Shown here piece by piece: positions 25,958 to 34,329 of a stretch of 64,000 bases of DNA; position 1 is the first letter of the stretch; each line of letters starts with the position of its first letter. The stretch is from Nonomuraea fuscirosea (GTDB taxonomy: Bacteria > Actinomycetota > Actinomycetes > Streptosporangiales > Streptosporangiaceae). The stretch lies in assembly GCF_003001935.1 (NCBI RefSeq), contig NZ_PVNG01000030.1, positions 62,001-126,000 on the forward strand, written 5' to 3'. The translations under genes and the position numbers were made by a program. The notes beneath the pieces are model-generated. The model was not told the DNA's origin. It searched no databases and saw nothing but the letters and a program-made list of their open reading frames with translations.

Positions 25958-26652
25958 CTTCCGGTCTCCTTGCTCTTGTCTCTATGTGCGGAATCGCTCA
26001 GCGACTGCGGCGACACGTGCGTCGTGCACACCCCGTCGCCGTGGGCGATCGTGGCCAGGCGCTGCACCGGCGTGCCGAGCAGCTGCGCGAACGCCTCCGT
26101 CTCGGCCTCACACAGCTGCGGGAACTCCGCGGCCGCGTGCGCCACCGGGCAGTGGTGCTGGCAGAGCTGGTCGCCGCCGGACTTGGCCTTGCTGGCCGAG
26201 GCGGCATACCCCTCCGCCGACAGCGCCTGCGCCAGCACCTGCACGCGCTGGTCCGCCGGCACCGCCCGCATGGCCGGCTCCAGCCGCTCCAGCAGGCTCG
26301 ACACCTGCTCGCGGGCGAAGTCGGCCACGGCTTGCTCTCCCATGCGCTCGGCCAGGAAACGCAGCGCGCTCCCGGCCAGGTCGTCATAGGCGTGCTCGAA
26401 AGCACTCCGCCCCGCGTCGGTGATCGCGAACAGCTTGGCGGGCCGTCCGCGCCCGCGTTGCCCGCGGGGGCGTACCGTACGAGGCTCGATCATCCCGTCG
26501 GCCAGCAGCGCGTCGAGGTGACGCCGGACGGCGGCGGGCGTGAGCCCGAGCCGCTCGCCGAGTGCCGCGGCCGCGACGGGACCATGCTCAAGAATCAGCC
26601 TGGCGACGCGGGCGCGGGTGCCGCGCTCGTGGCCTGGCTCCATCGTGGGCAT
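25954..26652 (-). CDS. sufR: Fe-S cluster sensing repressor SufR
   Basis: 232-aa regulator heading the suf operon. Winged HTH at about 13-75 (VARLILEHGPVAAAALGERL, LTPAAVRRHLDALLADG, PRGQRGRGRPAKLF). C-terminal cluster ligands Cys164, Cys168 and Cys181 (LCQHHCPVAHAAAEFPQLC) plus a later Cys in GDGVCTTH. It is expected to repress suf when holding an Fe-S cluster. ATG 26652 is chosen because the operator ACACT-N5-TGTGA ends only five bases upstream, implying a leaderless message; the frame is open 27 codons further but that would include the operator. A possible iron-repressor box lies 80-100 bp upstream. Confidence 0.94.
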   Translation of the reverse strand: MPTMEPGHERGTRARVARLILEHGPVAAAALGERLGLTPAAVRRHLDALLADGMIEPRTVRPRGQRGRGRPAKLFAITDAGRSAFEHAYDDLAGSALRFLAERMGEQAVADFAREQVSSLLERLEPAMRAVPADQRVQVLAQALSAEGYAASASKAKSGGDQLCQHHCPVAHAAAEFPQLCEAETEAFAQLLGTPVQRLATIAHGDGVCTTHVSPQSLSDSAHRDKSKETGR

Positions 26653-26657
26653 GTTTT

Positions 26658-26672
26658 TCACAACATCAGTGT
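26658..26672 (-). promoter_or_regulatory. SufR operator
   Basis: On the minus strand the sequence reads ACACTGATGTTGTGA. This agrees exactly with the ACACT-N5-TGTGA inverted repeat described, as I recall it, for the mycobacterial SufR site upstream of the suf operon. It sits immediately before the sufR start codon, where it would cover the -10 region of a leaderless promoter. Confidence 0.85.
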
Positions 26673-26733
26673 GCCGTAATTCCTTCCCGCTTTCCAAACG
26701 GATCCGAGCAGGGGCGGGAATGGAATTTGTCAC

Positions 26734-26752
26734 GCAGGGTAGCCTTACCTAA
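26734..26752 (-). promoter_or_regulatory. Candidate DtxR/IdeR-type iron box upstream of sufR
   Basis: Minus strand TTAGGTAAGGCTACCCTGC compared with the DtxR/IdeR consensus TTAGGTTAGSCTAACCTAA: left half 8 of 9, right half 6 of 9. It overlaps the stop codon of the MFS gene and lies upstream of the suf promoter. If real, iron repletion would also lower suf expression. Confidence 0.5.
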
Positions 26753-27989
26753 CTTTTGCCCGGCTCAGGAAGGTGAACGTGAGCACCGAGCACAGGATGA
26801 GCCCGAGCATGACACACGCCATGGGCACGGCGGTGCCGGATCCGGCAAGTCCGACCAGCGGGGCCGCGGCGGCGCCCAGCGCGAACTGCAGCACCCCCGT
26901 CAGGGCCGAGGCGCTGCCCGCGACGTGCGCGGGCTGGGAGCCCAGGGCCAGCGCGCCGGTGCCGGGCAGGGTCAGGCCCTGGCCCAGCATGAGGACGAAG
27001 AGCCCGGCCACGATGCCCCACAGGCCGAGACCCGCCAGCGCGGCGGCCATCAGCAGGACCGCGCCGGTCAGGCCGACGCCGAGCCCGACGCGGACCAGCA
27101 GGACGGGCGGCACCCGTCCCGACAGGCGGCCGCCGAGCTGGGCGGTGCCGGTCAGGGCCAGGGCGTTGAGGCCGAAGATGAGCGAGTACTGCTGGGGCGT
27201 GGCGCCGTACACCTCCTGGAGCACGAACGGCGAGCCCGAGATGTAGCCGAACATGGCGCCGAACGCCAGCCCGCCGGTGAGGGCGTAGCCCATGAACGTG
27301 CGGTCGCGCAGCAGTTGCCAGAACGTGCGCGCGGTGTGCGCGAGCCCGCCGCTCTCCCGCGCGGCGGGGGGCAGCGTCTCGCGTACGCCCGACAACACCG
27401 CCAGCAGCAGCACGACCCCCGCGATGCTGAGCGCGACGAACACGCCCCGCCACGAGGTGAACGCGAGCAGCTGCGCCCCGGCGATCGGGGCCAGGATCGG
27501 TGCCAGGCCGCTGACGAGCATCAGCGTGGCGAAGATGCGGGCGATGGCGGCCCCGTCGTACAGGTCGCGCACGACGGCCCGCACGATGACCAGCGCGGCG
27601 CCGCCCAGCATGCCCTGGAGCAGGCGGAAGGCGATGAGCATCGGCACCGAGGGGGCGAACGCGCACAGCAGCGAGGCGAGCATGAACCCGGCCACGCCCA
27701 CCATCAGCGGCACCCGCCGCCCGCGCACGTCGCTGAGGGGACCGGCGATGATCTGCCCCACGGAGACGCCGATGAGGCAGGCGGTGAGCGTGAGCTGGAC
27801 CTGCGCGGGCGCGCTGAGCATCTCGGAGGTGATGGCCGGCAACGCGGGGAGGTACATGTCGATGGAGAGCGGCCCGATCGCCGACAGCGCTCCGAGGATC
27901 AGCAGCAGCAGGCCGCGGCGGCGCTTGTGCTCCCCCTCGACGGTGGAGACGGTGGACATGGCTGCGGGCGTGGCTTCTGCCACGGACAT
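26745..27989 (-). CDS. MFS transporter, Bcr/CflA drug-resistance type
   Basis: 414-aa, 12-segment major facilitator of the Bcr/CflA group of drug:proton antiporters. The group signature is clear: GALSAIGPLSIDMYLPALPA at the first segment, LIGVSVGQIIAGPLSDVRGR in loop 2-3, and ARIFATLMLVSGLAPILAPI in the fifth. Start ATG 27989 follows AAAGGGG; upstream in-frame codons have no site. Transcribed towards sufR with a 92-bp gap. Substrate unknown. Confidence 0.88.
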   Translation of the reverse strand: MSVAEATPAAMSTVSTVEGEHKRRRGLLLLILGALSAIGPLSIDMYLPALPAITSEMLSAPAQVQLTLTACLIGVSVGQIIAGPLSDVRGRRVPLMVGVAGFMLASLLCAFAPSVPMLIAFRLLQGMLGGAALVIVRAVVRDLYDGAAIARIFATLMLVSGLAPILAPIAGAQLLAFTSWRGVFVALSIAGVVLLLAVLSGVRETLPPAARESGGLAHTARTFWQLLRDRTFMGYALTGGLAFGAMFGYISGSPFVLQEVYGATPQQYSLIFGLNALALTGTAQLGGRLSGRVPPVLLVRVGLGVGLTGAVLLMAAALAGLGLWGIVAGLFVLMLGQGLTLPGTGALALGSQPAHVAGSASALTGVLQFALGAAAAPLVGLAGSGTAVPMACVMLGLILCSVLTFTFLSRAKVR

Positions 27990-28179
27990 GCGTGAACCCC
28001 TTTCCCTCGCAGACCTGTGGCCCACGAGGGCCGAGGGATCCAACCCCGTTCCGGTCCTCCTAATTCCCGGTTATCAGATATTTCCGGATCTGCCGTGCTC
28101 GGCGGGAGATGACGCCCGGCCCATGCGGTCATGCTCACCTGACGCCGGAACCGTCGGACGGAGTCCCTAAACTCGTGGC

Positions 28180-29088
28180 ATGGACTCCCCAGCCGTCGAG
28201 ATCGTCGACCTGGTCAAACGCTACGGCGGCAGCACCGCCGTCGACGGCCTCACGCTGCGGGCCGAACGCGGAGCGGTCACCGCGGTGCTCGGCCCCAACG
28301 GCGCGGGCAAGACGTCCACGGTGGAGATCTGCGAGGGCTTCCGCACCGCCGACGCGGGCACGGTCAGAGTGCTCGGCCTGTCCCCCACGCGGCCCGAGCT
28401 GCGCGCGCGGGTGGGCGTGATGCTGCAGGCGGGCGGCGTGCCCCCGGCGATGCGCTGCGCCGAGTGGCTGCGGCTGGTCTCGCGCTTCTACGCCGGCCCG
28501 CTCGACACCGCGGCGCTGCTGGCCCGGCTGGGCCTCACCGACCACGCCCGCACCCCCTACCGGCGGCTGTCCGGCGGTCAGCAGCAGCGGCTCTCGCTGG
28601 CGGCGGCCGTCGTCGGCCGGCCCGAGCTGGTCTTCCTCGACGAGCCGACGGCGGGCCTCGACCCGCAGGCCAGGCACGCCTGCTGGGAGCTGGTGGCCGA
28701 GCTGCGCCAGGCGGGCGTGTCGGTGGTGCTGACCACGCACCACATGGACGAGGCCGAGCGCCTGGCCGACCACGTGGTGATCATCGACAGGGGGCGCGTG
28801 GTGGCCGAGGGCAGCCCCGCCTCGCTGACCGGGGCCGAGCGCCAGCTCCGGTTCAGGGCCAGGCCGGGGCTGGGCCTGGAAGAGCTGCTCAACGCGCTGC
28901 CCGCGGGCAGCGCGGCCAAGGAGTCGCCCTCCGGCCACTACATCATCGAGGGTCAGGTGGGGCCCGAGCTGCTGGCCACGGTGACGGCCTGGTGCGCGGC
29001 CGAGGGCGTCACCGCCGACGACCTGCGCATCGAACGGCGCACCCTCGAAGACGTCTTCCTCGAACTGACCGGCAGGGAGCTGCGATGA
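28180..29088 (+). CDS. ABC transporter ATP-binding protein (DrrA-like)
   Basis: 302-aa ATPase of an ABC-2 exporter. Walker A GPNGAGKTST near 40-49, signature LSGGQQQRLSLAA, Walker B LVFLDEPTAGLDPQAR, switch His in TTHHMDEAERLADHV, then a C-terminal DrrA-type domain ending IERRTLEDVFLELTGRELR. No ribosome-binding site precedes ATG 28180, so translation is probably leaderless. Divergent from the Bcr/CflA gene across 190 bp. The stop overlaps a duplicated start region of its permease partner. Confidence 0.92.
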   Translation: MDSPAVEIVDLVKRYGGSTAVDGLTLRAERGAVTAVLGPNGAGKTSTVEICEGFRTADAGTVRVLGLSPTRPELRARVGVMLQAGGVPPAMRCAEWLRLVSRFYAGPLDTAALLARLGLTDHARTPYRRLSGGQQQRLSLAAAVVGRPELVFLDEPTAGLDPQARHACWELVAELRQAGVSVVLTTHHMDEAERLADHVVIIDRGRVVAEGSPASLTGAERQLRFRARPGLGLEELLNALPAGSAAKESPSGHYIIEGQVGPELLATVTAWCAAEGVTADDLRIERRTLEDVFLELTGRELR

Positions 29089-29183
29089 CCACGCCGGGCC
29101 GGTCCCTGCCACCCACCCGCCGGGGAGCCGCGATGACCACGCTCGACCGGTTCCTGCCATCTACCCGCCGGGAGTCGCGATGA
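29085..29183 (+). CDS. 32-aa mini-ORF made by duplication of the permease start
   Basis: ATG 29085 overlaps the ATPase stop (ATGA) and its own TGA at 29181-29183 overlaps the permease ATG (29180), so it links the two genes by double translational coupling. The peptide begins MTTPGRSLPPTRRG and repeats as MTTLDRFLPSTRRE; the permease itself begins MTTLDLTPAPG. The DNA shows three units starting at 29085, 29133 and 29180 (48 and 47 bp apart). It may be only a relay for ribosomes with no product function. Confidence 0.45.
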   Translation: MTTPGRSLPPTRRGAAMTTLDRFLPSTRRESR

Positions 29184-29947
29184 CCACGCTGGACCTCACG
29201 CCCGCGCCCGGCGCGGCGCCGTTCGGGCGCATGGTGCTGGCGCAGGCGGGCGCGGAGATCCGCGCGATGCTGCGCAACGGCGAGCAGCTCCTGCTGACCC
29301 TGGTCATCCCCGTGCTGCTGCTGACCGGCTTCTCGCTGGCGCCGCTGATCGACGTCGGCGGCGGGCGGCGGGCCGACTTCCTGGTCCCCGGCGTGCTGGC
29401 GCTGGCGGTCATGTCCACCGCCTTCACCGGGCAGGCCATCGCGACCGGGTTCGAGCGCCGTTACGGCGTGCTCAAGCGGCTGGGCGCCACACCGCTGTCC
29501 AGGAGCGGGCTCATGCTCGCCAAGACGACGGCGGTCGTCGGCGTGGAGGCGGTCCAGGCGGTCATCATCGTGGCCGTGGGGCTGGCGCTGGGCTGGCGGC
29601 CGCAGGGATCGTTCCTGGCCGCCGCGCTGCTGATCGTGCTGGGCACGGCGGCCTTCAGCGGGCTGGGGCTGCTCATGGCGGGCACCCTGCGCGCCGAGGC
29701 CACGCTGGCCGGCGCCAACCTGGTCTACCTGGTGCTGCTGGGGGCGGGCGGGGTGATGTTCCCGCTGACGAAGTTCCCCGAGGGGCTGCGGCCGGTCCTG
29801 GAGGCGCTGCCCATCTCCGCGCTCACCGGCGGGCTGCGCGCCGTGCTCTCCCAGGGCGCCGCGCTTCCGCTCGCCTCCGTGGTCGTGCTGGTCGTGTGGG
29901 CGGCGCTGTCCCTGGCGCTGGTCTCCCGCACCTTCCGCTGGGAGTGA
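29180..29947 (+). CDS. ABC-2 type transporter permease
   Basis: 255-aa membrane partner of the preceding ATPase, with six segments. Visible are the first-segment text LLLTLVIPVLLLTGFSLAPL, the coupling region YGVLKRLGATPLSRSGLMLA and the late ANLVYLVLLGAGGVMFPLTK, all usual for DrrB/ABC-2 permeases. Start ATG 29180 is the third of three duplicated MTT starts and the only one whose frame runs through the protein. Substrate unknown. Confidence 0.88.
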   Translation: MTTLDLTPAPGAAPFGRMVLAQAGAEIRAMLRNGEQLLLTLVIPVLLLTGFSLAPLIDVGGGRRADFLVPGVLALAVMSTAFTGQAIATGFERRYGVLKRLGATPLSRSGLMLAKTTAVVGVEAVQAVIIVAVGLALGWRPQGSFLAAALLIVLGTAAFSGLGLLMAGTLRAEATLAGANLVYLVLLGAGGVMFPLTKFPEGLRPVLEALPISALTGGLRAVLSQGAALPLASVVVLVVWAALSLALVSRTFRWE

Positions 29948-30018
29948 GCCGGCCCGCTGGCGCGACCCGGCCGCTCGGGTACGCGGGCGCTCGGGTACGC
30001 GGGCGCCGGCGGTGCGGG

Positions 30019-31224
30019 CTACTCGGGCTGGGGTTCCGGGCGGGCGGCGCGCAGGGCGCCGTAGCGGCGGCGGCCGAGCGCGGCCGCGGCGGTCAGCGGG
30101 ATCGCCGCTACCGCGGCCAGGCCGAACAGCAGCGCGTAGCGCCCGTCCTCGGCCAGCGGCCCGGCCGCCCACGAGGCGACCGCGCTGCCCACGAACAGGG
30201 AACAGGCGAAGAACGCGATCGTCGTCCCCCTGGCCTCGGGCACGACCGAGGTGGCCCAGGTCTGCAACGAGGAGTGCAGGAACGACCAGCCGCCGCCCAG
30301 CAGCAGCGCGGTGACGGCCACGGACGGCACGCTGACGTTCACCGTCACGATCGCGAAGCCCACGCAGAGCTGCGCGCCGCCCACGACCATCAGCAGCGGT
30401 ACGGGCCAGCGGCCGGACAGGTGCTTGACCAGCTTGGCGAAGGCCCACAGGCCCAGCCCGTACGCGGTGATGGCCAGGCCGGCCACGGCAGCGGCGAGGC
30501 CGGTGTGCTGCAGCGCGGGAGCCAGGAACGGCATGGCGCCGAGCATGATCGCCCCCTCGGTGAAGGCGAGCGCGAACACCAGCAGCGCCCACCGCTGCCG
30601 CAGCACCGCCCCCAGGTAGCCGCCCACGCCCCGGCCGTCGTTCCCTTCGTGGCGGGGCGGCTCGGGCAGCGCGCGCAGCGCGACCGCGCAGATCAGCGCG
30701 AAGACGGCGGGCACGGTGAAGGCCACCCGCCAGTTCACCAGACCGGCGACGACCCCGCCGAGCCCGGTGGCCAGCGCGGTGCCGAGCGCGGCCGCGGCCA
30801 TGAGGTCGGTGAGCGCCCGCTGGCGCACCTCGGCGCGTACGGTGTCGCCCACGTACGTCAGCCCCGTCGGGATGACCGCGCCGAAGCAGGCGCCGGTCAC
30901 GACCCTGGCCACCACGAGCGTCGCCAGCACGGGCATCAGCGCCGAGACCGCCCCGGCCACGGCGGCGCCGAACAGCGCCCAGCGCATGACCCGCACGCGT
31001 CCGAGCCGGTCGGACAGCAGCCCCCACAGCGGCTGGGTCAGCCCGTACGCGAGGTAGTAGCCGCTCGCGGCGGCCACCGCGCCCGACAGGGAGACGCCGA
31101 GATCGTCGGCGATGAGCACGAGCATCGGGCTCACCGCGAAGCGGTCGAAGCTGCTGATGAACGCGGCCACCGACAGGGGCAGGGGCGGGCGGACGAGACT
31201 CACGGGAGGAGCGGGGGTCGTCAT
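30019..31224 (-). CDS. MFS transporter
   Basis: 401-aa 12-segment major facilitator of the drug/sugar-efflux-like groups. Loop 2-3 carries the family motif as GLLSDRLGRVRVMRW; other landmarks are FDRFAVSPMLVLIADDLGVS in the first segment and ACFGAVIPTGLTYVGDTVRA in the fourth. Convergent with the ABC-2 permease (71-bp gap) and divergent from the EamA permease gene. Substrate unknown. Confidence 0.85.
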   Translation of the reverse strand: MTTPAPPVSLVRPPLPLSVAAFISSFDRFAVSPMLVLIADDLGVSLSGAVAAASGYYLAYGLTQPLWGLLSDRLGRVRVMRWALFGAAVAGAVSALMPVLATLVVARVVTGACFGAVIPTGLTYVGDTVRAEVRQRALTDLMAAAALGTALATGLGGVVAGLVNWRVAFTVPAVFALICAVALRALPEPPRHEGNDGRGVGGYLGAVLRQRWALLVFALAFTEGAIMLGAMPFLAPALQHTGLAAAVAGLAITAYGLGLWAFAKLVKHLSGRWPVPLLMVVGGAQLCVGFAIVTVNVSVPSVAVTALLLGGGWSFLHSSLQTWATSVVPEARGTTIAFFACSLFVGSAVASWAAGPLAEDGRYALLFGLAAVAAIPLTAAAALGRRRYGALRAARPEPQPE

Positions 31225-31348
31225 GGGTCCACGGTTCGTTGGCCTGGATGAATGACCCGATCAACAGTAGTACAGCCGCAAAACGGGAATGTCGGCGGGC
31301 CCGAGTAAGCTCTGACGGTTGCCCCCTCGCATCCGCCAGAGGAGTCCT

Positions 31349-32269
31349 GTGACCGCCTTCGCCCTCGACGACCCGTACGACCGCGGCTCCGGCCTGCCCA
31401 GGCCGGGCAGCCTGCTGCGCAGCGCGGCCGACTCCATCCCGCCCAGCGGGCTGGTGGTGCTGGCGATCTTCTCCGTGCAGCTGGGCGCCGGGTTCGCCAA
31501 GGAGCTGTTCGCGGCGCTGCCGCCGAGCGCGGTGGTGTTCCTGCGCATCACGGCGGGGGCGCTCATCATGGGGGCGTTCGCCAGACCCAGGCTGAAGGGG
31601 CTGGCGTGGCGCGACTGGGCGGTGGGCCTCGGCTTCGGCCTGACGCTGGCCCTGATGAACCTGTCCTTCTACGAGGCCCTGTCGCGGCTGCCCATGGGGA
31701 TCGCGGTGGCCATCGAGTTCCTCGGGCCGCTGGGTGTGGCGGTCGCGGCGTCGCGGCGGCGGGTCGACCTGGTGTGGGTCGGCCTGGCGGCGGCCGGGGT
31801 CGCGCTGCTGGCCCCGTGGGGCGGGTCGGCCACGGTGCAGTGGGCCGGCATCGGGTTCGCCGTGCTGGCCGCCCTGGGGTGGGCCGCCTACATCCTGCTG
31901 TCGGCCGCCGCCGGGCGGCGTTTCCCCGGCACGACCGGGCTCTCGTTCGCGATGATCGTCTCGGCGGTGGTGATCGCCCCGGTCGGGGCCACGACCGGCG
32001 GTGCCGAGCTGCTGCGGCCCGAGCTGCTGCTGATCGGGCTGGGCGTGGGGCTGCTGTCGTCGGTGATCCCCTACTCGCTGGAGTTGCAGGCGCTGCGGCG
32101 GATGCCCAAGCACGTGTTCGGCATCCTGATGAGCCTCGAACCGGCCGTGGCGGCGCTAATCGGGGTGCTGCTGCTGAGCGAGCTGCTGCACGTGCAGCAG
32201 TGGGCGGCGATCATCTGCATCGTGGCCGCCAGCCTCGGCTCGACGCGGGCCGCCCGGCGGGTGAAATAG
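31349..32269 (+). CDS. EamA/RhtA-type inner-membrane exporter (DMT family)
   Basis: 306-aa protein with ten membrane segments forming two EamA repeats. The RhtA-like text FLRITAGALIMGAFARP, MNLSFYEALSRLPMGIAVAIE, AIGCL-like middle and LLSSVIPYSLELQALRRMP, LEPAVAALIGVLLLSE is characteristic of threonine/homoserine-type exporters. GTG 31349 is selected from AGAGGAG 6 nt upstream; the frame is open ten codons earlier without a site. Stands alone, followed by strong terminator hairpins. Confidence 0.87.
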   Translation: MTAFALDDPYDRGSGLPRPGSLLRSAADSIPPSGLVVLAIFSVQLGAGFAKELFAALPPSAVVFLRITAGALIMGAFARPRLKGLAWRDWAVGLGFGLTLALMNLSFYEALSRLPMGIAVAIEFLGPLGVAVAASRRRVDLVWVGLAAAGVALLAPWGGSATVQWAGIGFAVLAALGWAAYILLSAAAGRRFPGTTGLSFAMIVSAVVIAPVGATTGGAELLRPELLLIGLGVGLLSSVIPYSLELQALRRMPKHVFGILMSLEPAVAALIGVLLLSELLHVQQWAAIICIVAASLGSTRAARRVK

Positions 32270-32292
32270 CGCGGGACGGCCGGAAAGCGCGG

Positions 32293-32369
32293 CCGCCGCG
32301 CGCCCGTTGGATGGGGTCCCGGGCGCGCGGCGGAGGGCTCGGCCTCGGTGGGCGGGGTGTGCCGAGCCC
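32293..32369. terminator. Two tandem terminator hairpins between convergent genes
   Basis: First: CCGCCGCGCGCCCG (32293-32306) with CGGGCGCGCGGCGG (32320-32333), a perfect 14-bp stem with a 13-nt loop. Second: GGGCTCGGC (32335-32343) with GCCGAGCCC (32361-32369). They serve the EamA gene and probably the hydroxyproline operon from the other side. The rest of the 304-bp gap (to 32573) shows nothing else. Confidence 0.85.
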
Positions 32370-32573
32370 GCGAAGGTCAGCGGAGTGCGGGTGTCCGCTT
32401 GACCAGGCGGATGCCACCACCGGAGCGGCATGGTGGCCGGTCCGACGGGGACGAGATGGCGAGCCGACGGCGATCGCGCTGAGGCGTTTGCCCGGTCGGC
32501 CCGCAAATGAGATTACCGCCTGAGGGGAGCGTCTGATCCCCGAATGTCGGAACTCGCGCCGCCCGGCCGGCGG

Positions 32574-33242
32574 TCAGTGCTCGGCCCAGATGCCCCTGAC
32601 ATGTCCGATGTGCTCGGCCATGAGGGTGCCGACCGCCTCGCTGTCGCCGCGGCTGAGCGCGTCGAGCAGTTCGAGGTGCTCCCTGGCCGAGCCGCCCAGC
32701 GTGCCGCGTTCCGACAACTGCGACAGGCCGTAGAGCCTGGCCCTGTTGCGCAGGTCGCGCACCACCGACACCAGGTGGGCGTTGCCGCACAGCGACAGCA
32801 GCTCGACGTGGAAGCGCAGGTCGGCGTCCACGTACGCGAGCAGGTCGCCGCGTTCGCTGGCCGCGACGATCTCCTCGGCGATGGGCCGCAGCCGCTCGAA
32901 CTCCTCCGCCCGCGAGCTGTCGGCCAGCCTGGCCACCGTGGGCACCTCGATGAGCTGGCGGATCTCGGTGAGCTCGTCGAGGTCGCGGTCGGACAGCTCG
33001 GTGACCCGGAAGCCCTTGTTGCGCACCGCCTCGACCAGGCCCTCCTTGGCCAGGTCGAGCATCGCCTCACGGACGGGCGTGGCCGAGACGCCGAACTGGG
33101 CGGCCAGCACCGGCGCCGAGTAGACGACCCCCGGCCGCATCTCCCCCGTGATCAGCGCCGCCCGCAGCGCGTGCGCGACCTGCTCGCGCAGGCTCTGCCG
33201 CTCCCCCACCATCGGCAGGTCGAGCCGGTCCTCGGCAGCCAT
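32574..33242 (-). CDS. GntR family regulator, FCD (FadR-like) type
   Basis: 222-aa regulator. Winged HTH at about 10-70 (SLREQVAHALRAALITGEMR, FGVSATPVREAMLDLAKEGL), then the all-helical FCD domain with its metal/ligand residues in DADLRFHVELLSLCGN and the C-terminal MAEHIGHVRG. Last gene of the hydroxyproline operon, 34 bp after the OCD-type gene, and the obvious candidate for its regulator, sensing an intermediate such as hydroxyproline or pyrroline carboxylate. ATG 33242 (after AGAGAGGATGGGCGG) is preferred; GTG 33263 is an alternative seven codons upstream. Confidence 0.9.
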   Translation of the reverse strand: MAAEDRLDLPMVGERQSLREQVAHALRAALITGEMRPGVVYSAPVLAAQFGVSATPVREAMLDLAKEGLVEAVRNKGFRVTELSDRDLDELTEIRQLIEVPTVARLADSSRAEEFERLRPIAEEIVAASERGDLLAYVDADLRFHVELLSLCGNAHLVSVVRDLRNRARLYGLSQLSERGTLGGSAREHLELLDALSRGDSEAVGTLMAEHIGHVRGIWAEH

Positions 33243-33276
33243 CCGCCCATCCTCTCTGTTCACGCCGCGTAAGCGT

Positions 33277-34329
33277 CTACGTCCACGCCTCGTATGCGGC
33301 AGCCGCGACCACGAGGTCCTCCCACGCCATGCCCGTGCTCTTGAACACGCGCGGCCCCGGGCCGATGATCACCTGTCCGGTGATCAGGTCGGCGAGGTTT
33401 CCGGCGAGATGGCGGGAGGAGATCGTACCCCGGCTCATCGGGATGATGACGTCTCCGGCCTCCTCCAGGGCGGCCGCCCTGGCCTCGACGACCACGGTGG
33501 CCCGCGCGACGAGGTCGCCGTCGAGCTCGCGGGCGCCGGGCTCGTGCGAGCCGACCGCGACGACGGTGGCGCCGTCGCGGGTGAGCTTACCGGGGAACAG
33601 CGGTCGCCTCGCGGTGGTGCAGCAGGCGACGAGATCGGCCTGCGCCAGCGCTTCCGCCAGCCCCTCCGTCAGCGGCCGCGCCACCTGCTCGTCCGGCCCT
33701 GACCTGCCGTCTTCGGTCGCTTGAGCGGACGTCGTGGGGCTGGGGCTTGTGCGGCCCGCGGGAGTTGTGGGGTCGTTCGCGGGGTTGGTGAGGGCGCGCG
33801 CGGTCAGGCCCAGGGCGCGGCAGCGGGCGGCCAGCGCCTCCGCCCGTCCGGCGTCCCGCCCGACCACGGTGACGTCCTTGACCGGCCGCACCTCCCGCAG
33901 TGCCAGCACGTGCCCGTACGCCTGCGGCCCGCTGCCGAACACCACCAGCCGCCGCGCCCCCGGCTCCGCCAGGTGCCGCACGGCCAGGGCGGAGACGGCG
34001 GGCGTGCGCAGCGAGGTGAGCGCGATCCCGTCCATGGCCGCCAGCGGGGTCAGGGTGTCGCCGTCGAACAGCAGGTACGTCCCCTGGATGCGGGGCAGCC
34101 CGCGCTCCGGGTTCGCGGGCGCGATGCTGACCGCCTTGACGCCGGCGTACCGGCGGGTGGCGGCGGGCATGAGCAGCAGTTGCCCGGCGGGCACGTCCAC
34201 GACCGGCCGCTGCGGCGTGGCCTCGGGGTCGAGGCCGGCGCGCAGCGCCTCCTCCAGGACGGTGACGGCCCGTCCCATCGGCACCAGCCGCTCCAGGGTG
34301 GCCGCGTCCAGGTACGGCAGGCCGCTCAT
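33277..34329 (-). CDS. Ornithine cyclodeaminase/mu-crystallin family protein, probable pyrroline-2-carboxylate reductase
   Basis: 350-aa NAD(P)-dependent enzyme. Conserved Lys64 region YAGVKAVSIAPANP, LRTPAVSALAVRHL, and the dinucleotide loop VVFGSGPQAYGH (130-140). In trans-3-hydroxyproline degradation such proteins (LhpI type) reduce 1-pyrroline-2-carboxylate to proline, which fits the neighbouring racemase-family genes; ornithine cyclodeaminase is the alternative. Residues about 182-218 are an unusual Pro/Thr/Ser-rich insertion (NPANDPTTPAGRTSPSPTTS) within the nucleotide-binding domain and absent, to my knowledge, from relatives. Overlaps the upstream racemase gene by ATGA. Confidence 0.82.
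   Translation of the reverse strand: MSGLPYLDAATLERLVPMGRAVTVLEEALRAGLDPEATPQRPVVDVPAGQLLLMPAATRRYAGVKAVSIAPANPERGLPRIQGTYLLFDGDTLTPLAAMDGIALTSLRTPAVSALAVRHLAEPGARRLVVFGSGPQAYGHVLALREVRPVKDVTVVGRDAGRAEALAARCRALGLTARALTNPANDPTTPAGRTSPSPTTSAQATEDGRSGPDEQVARPLTEGLAEALAQADLVACCTTARRPLFPGKLTRDGATVVAVGSHEPGARELDGDLVARATVVVEARAAALEEAGDVIIPMSRGTISSRHLAGNLADLITGQVIIGPGPRVFKSTGMAWEDLVVAAAAYEAWT

Noticed and set aside
29009..32113. A 1034-codon open frame on the minus strand across the ABC-2 and MFS genes, and a similar 1076-codon frame at 44570-47800
   Set aside because: In 70 percent GC DNA, long antisense frames arise by chance. They consist of Arg/Gly/His/Pro-rich text and cover well-supported genes; only the ctaB part of the second is real.
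32270..32573. A short gene in the gap between the EamA and GntR genes
   Set aside because: Frames there have no start context and are interrupted by two strong terminator hairpins.
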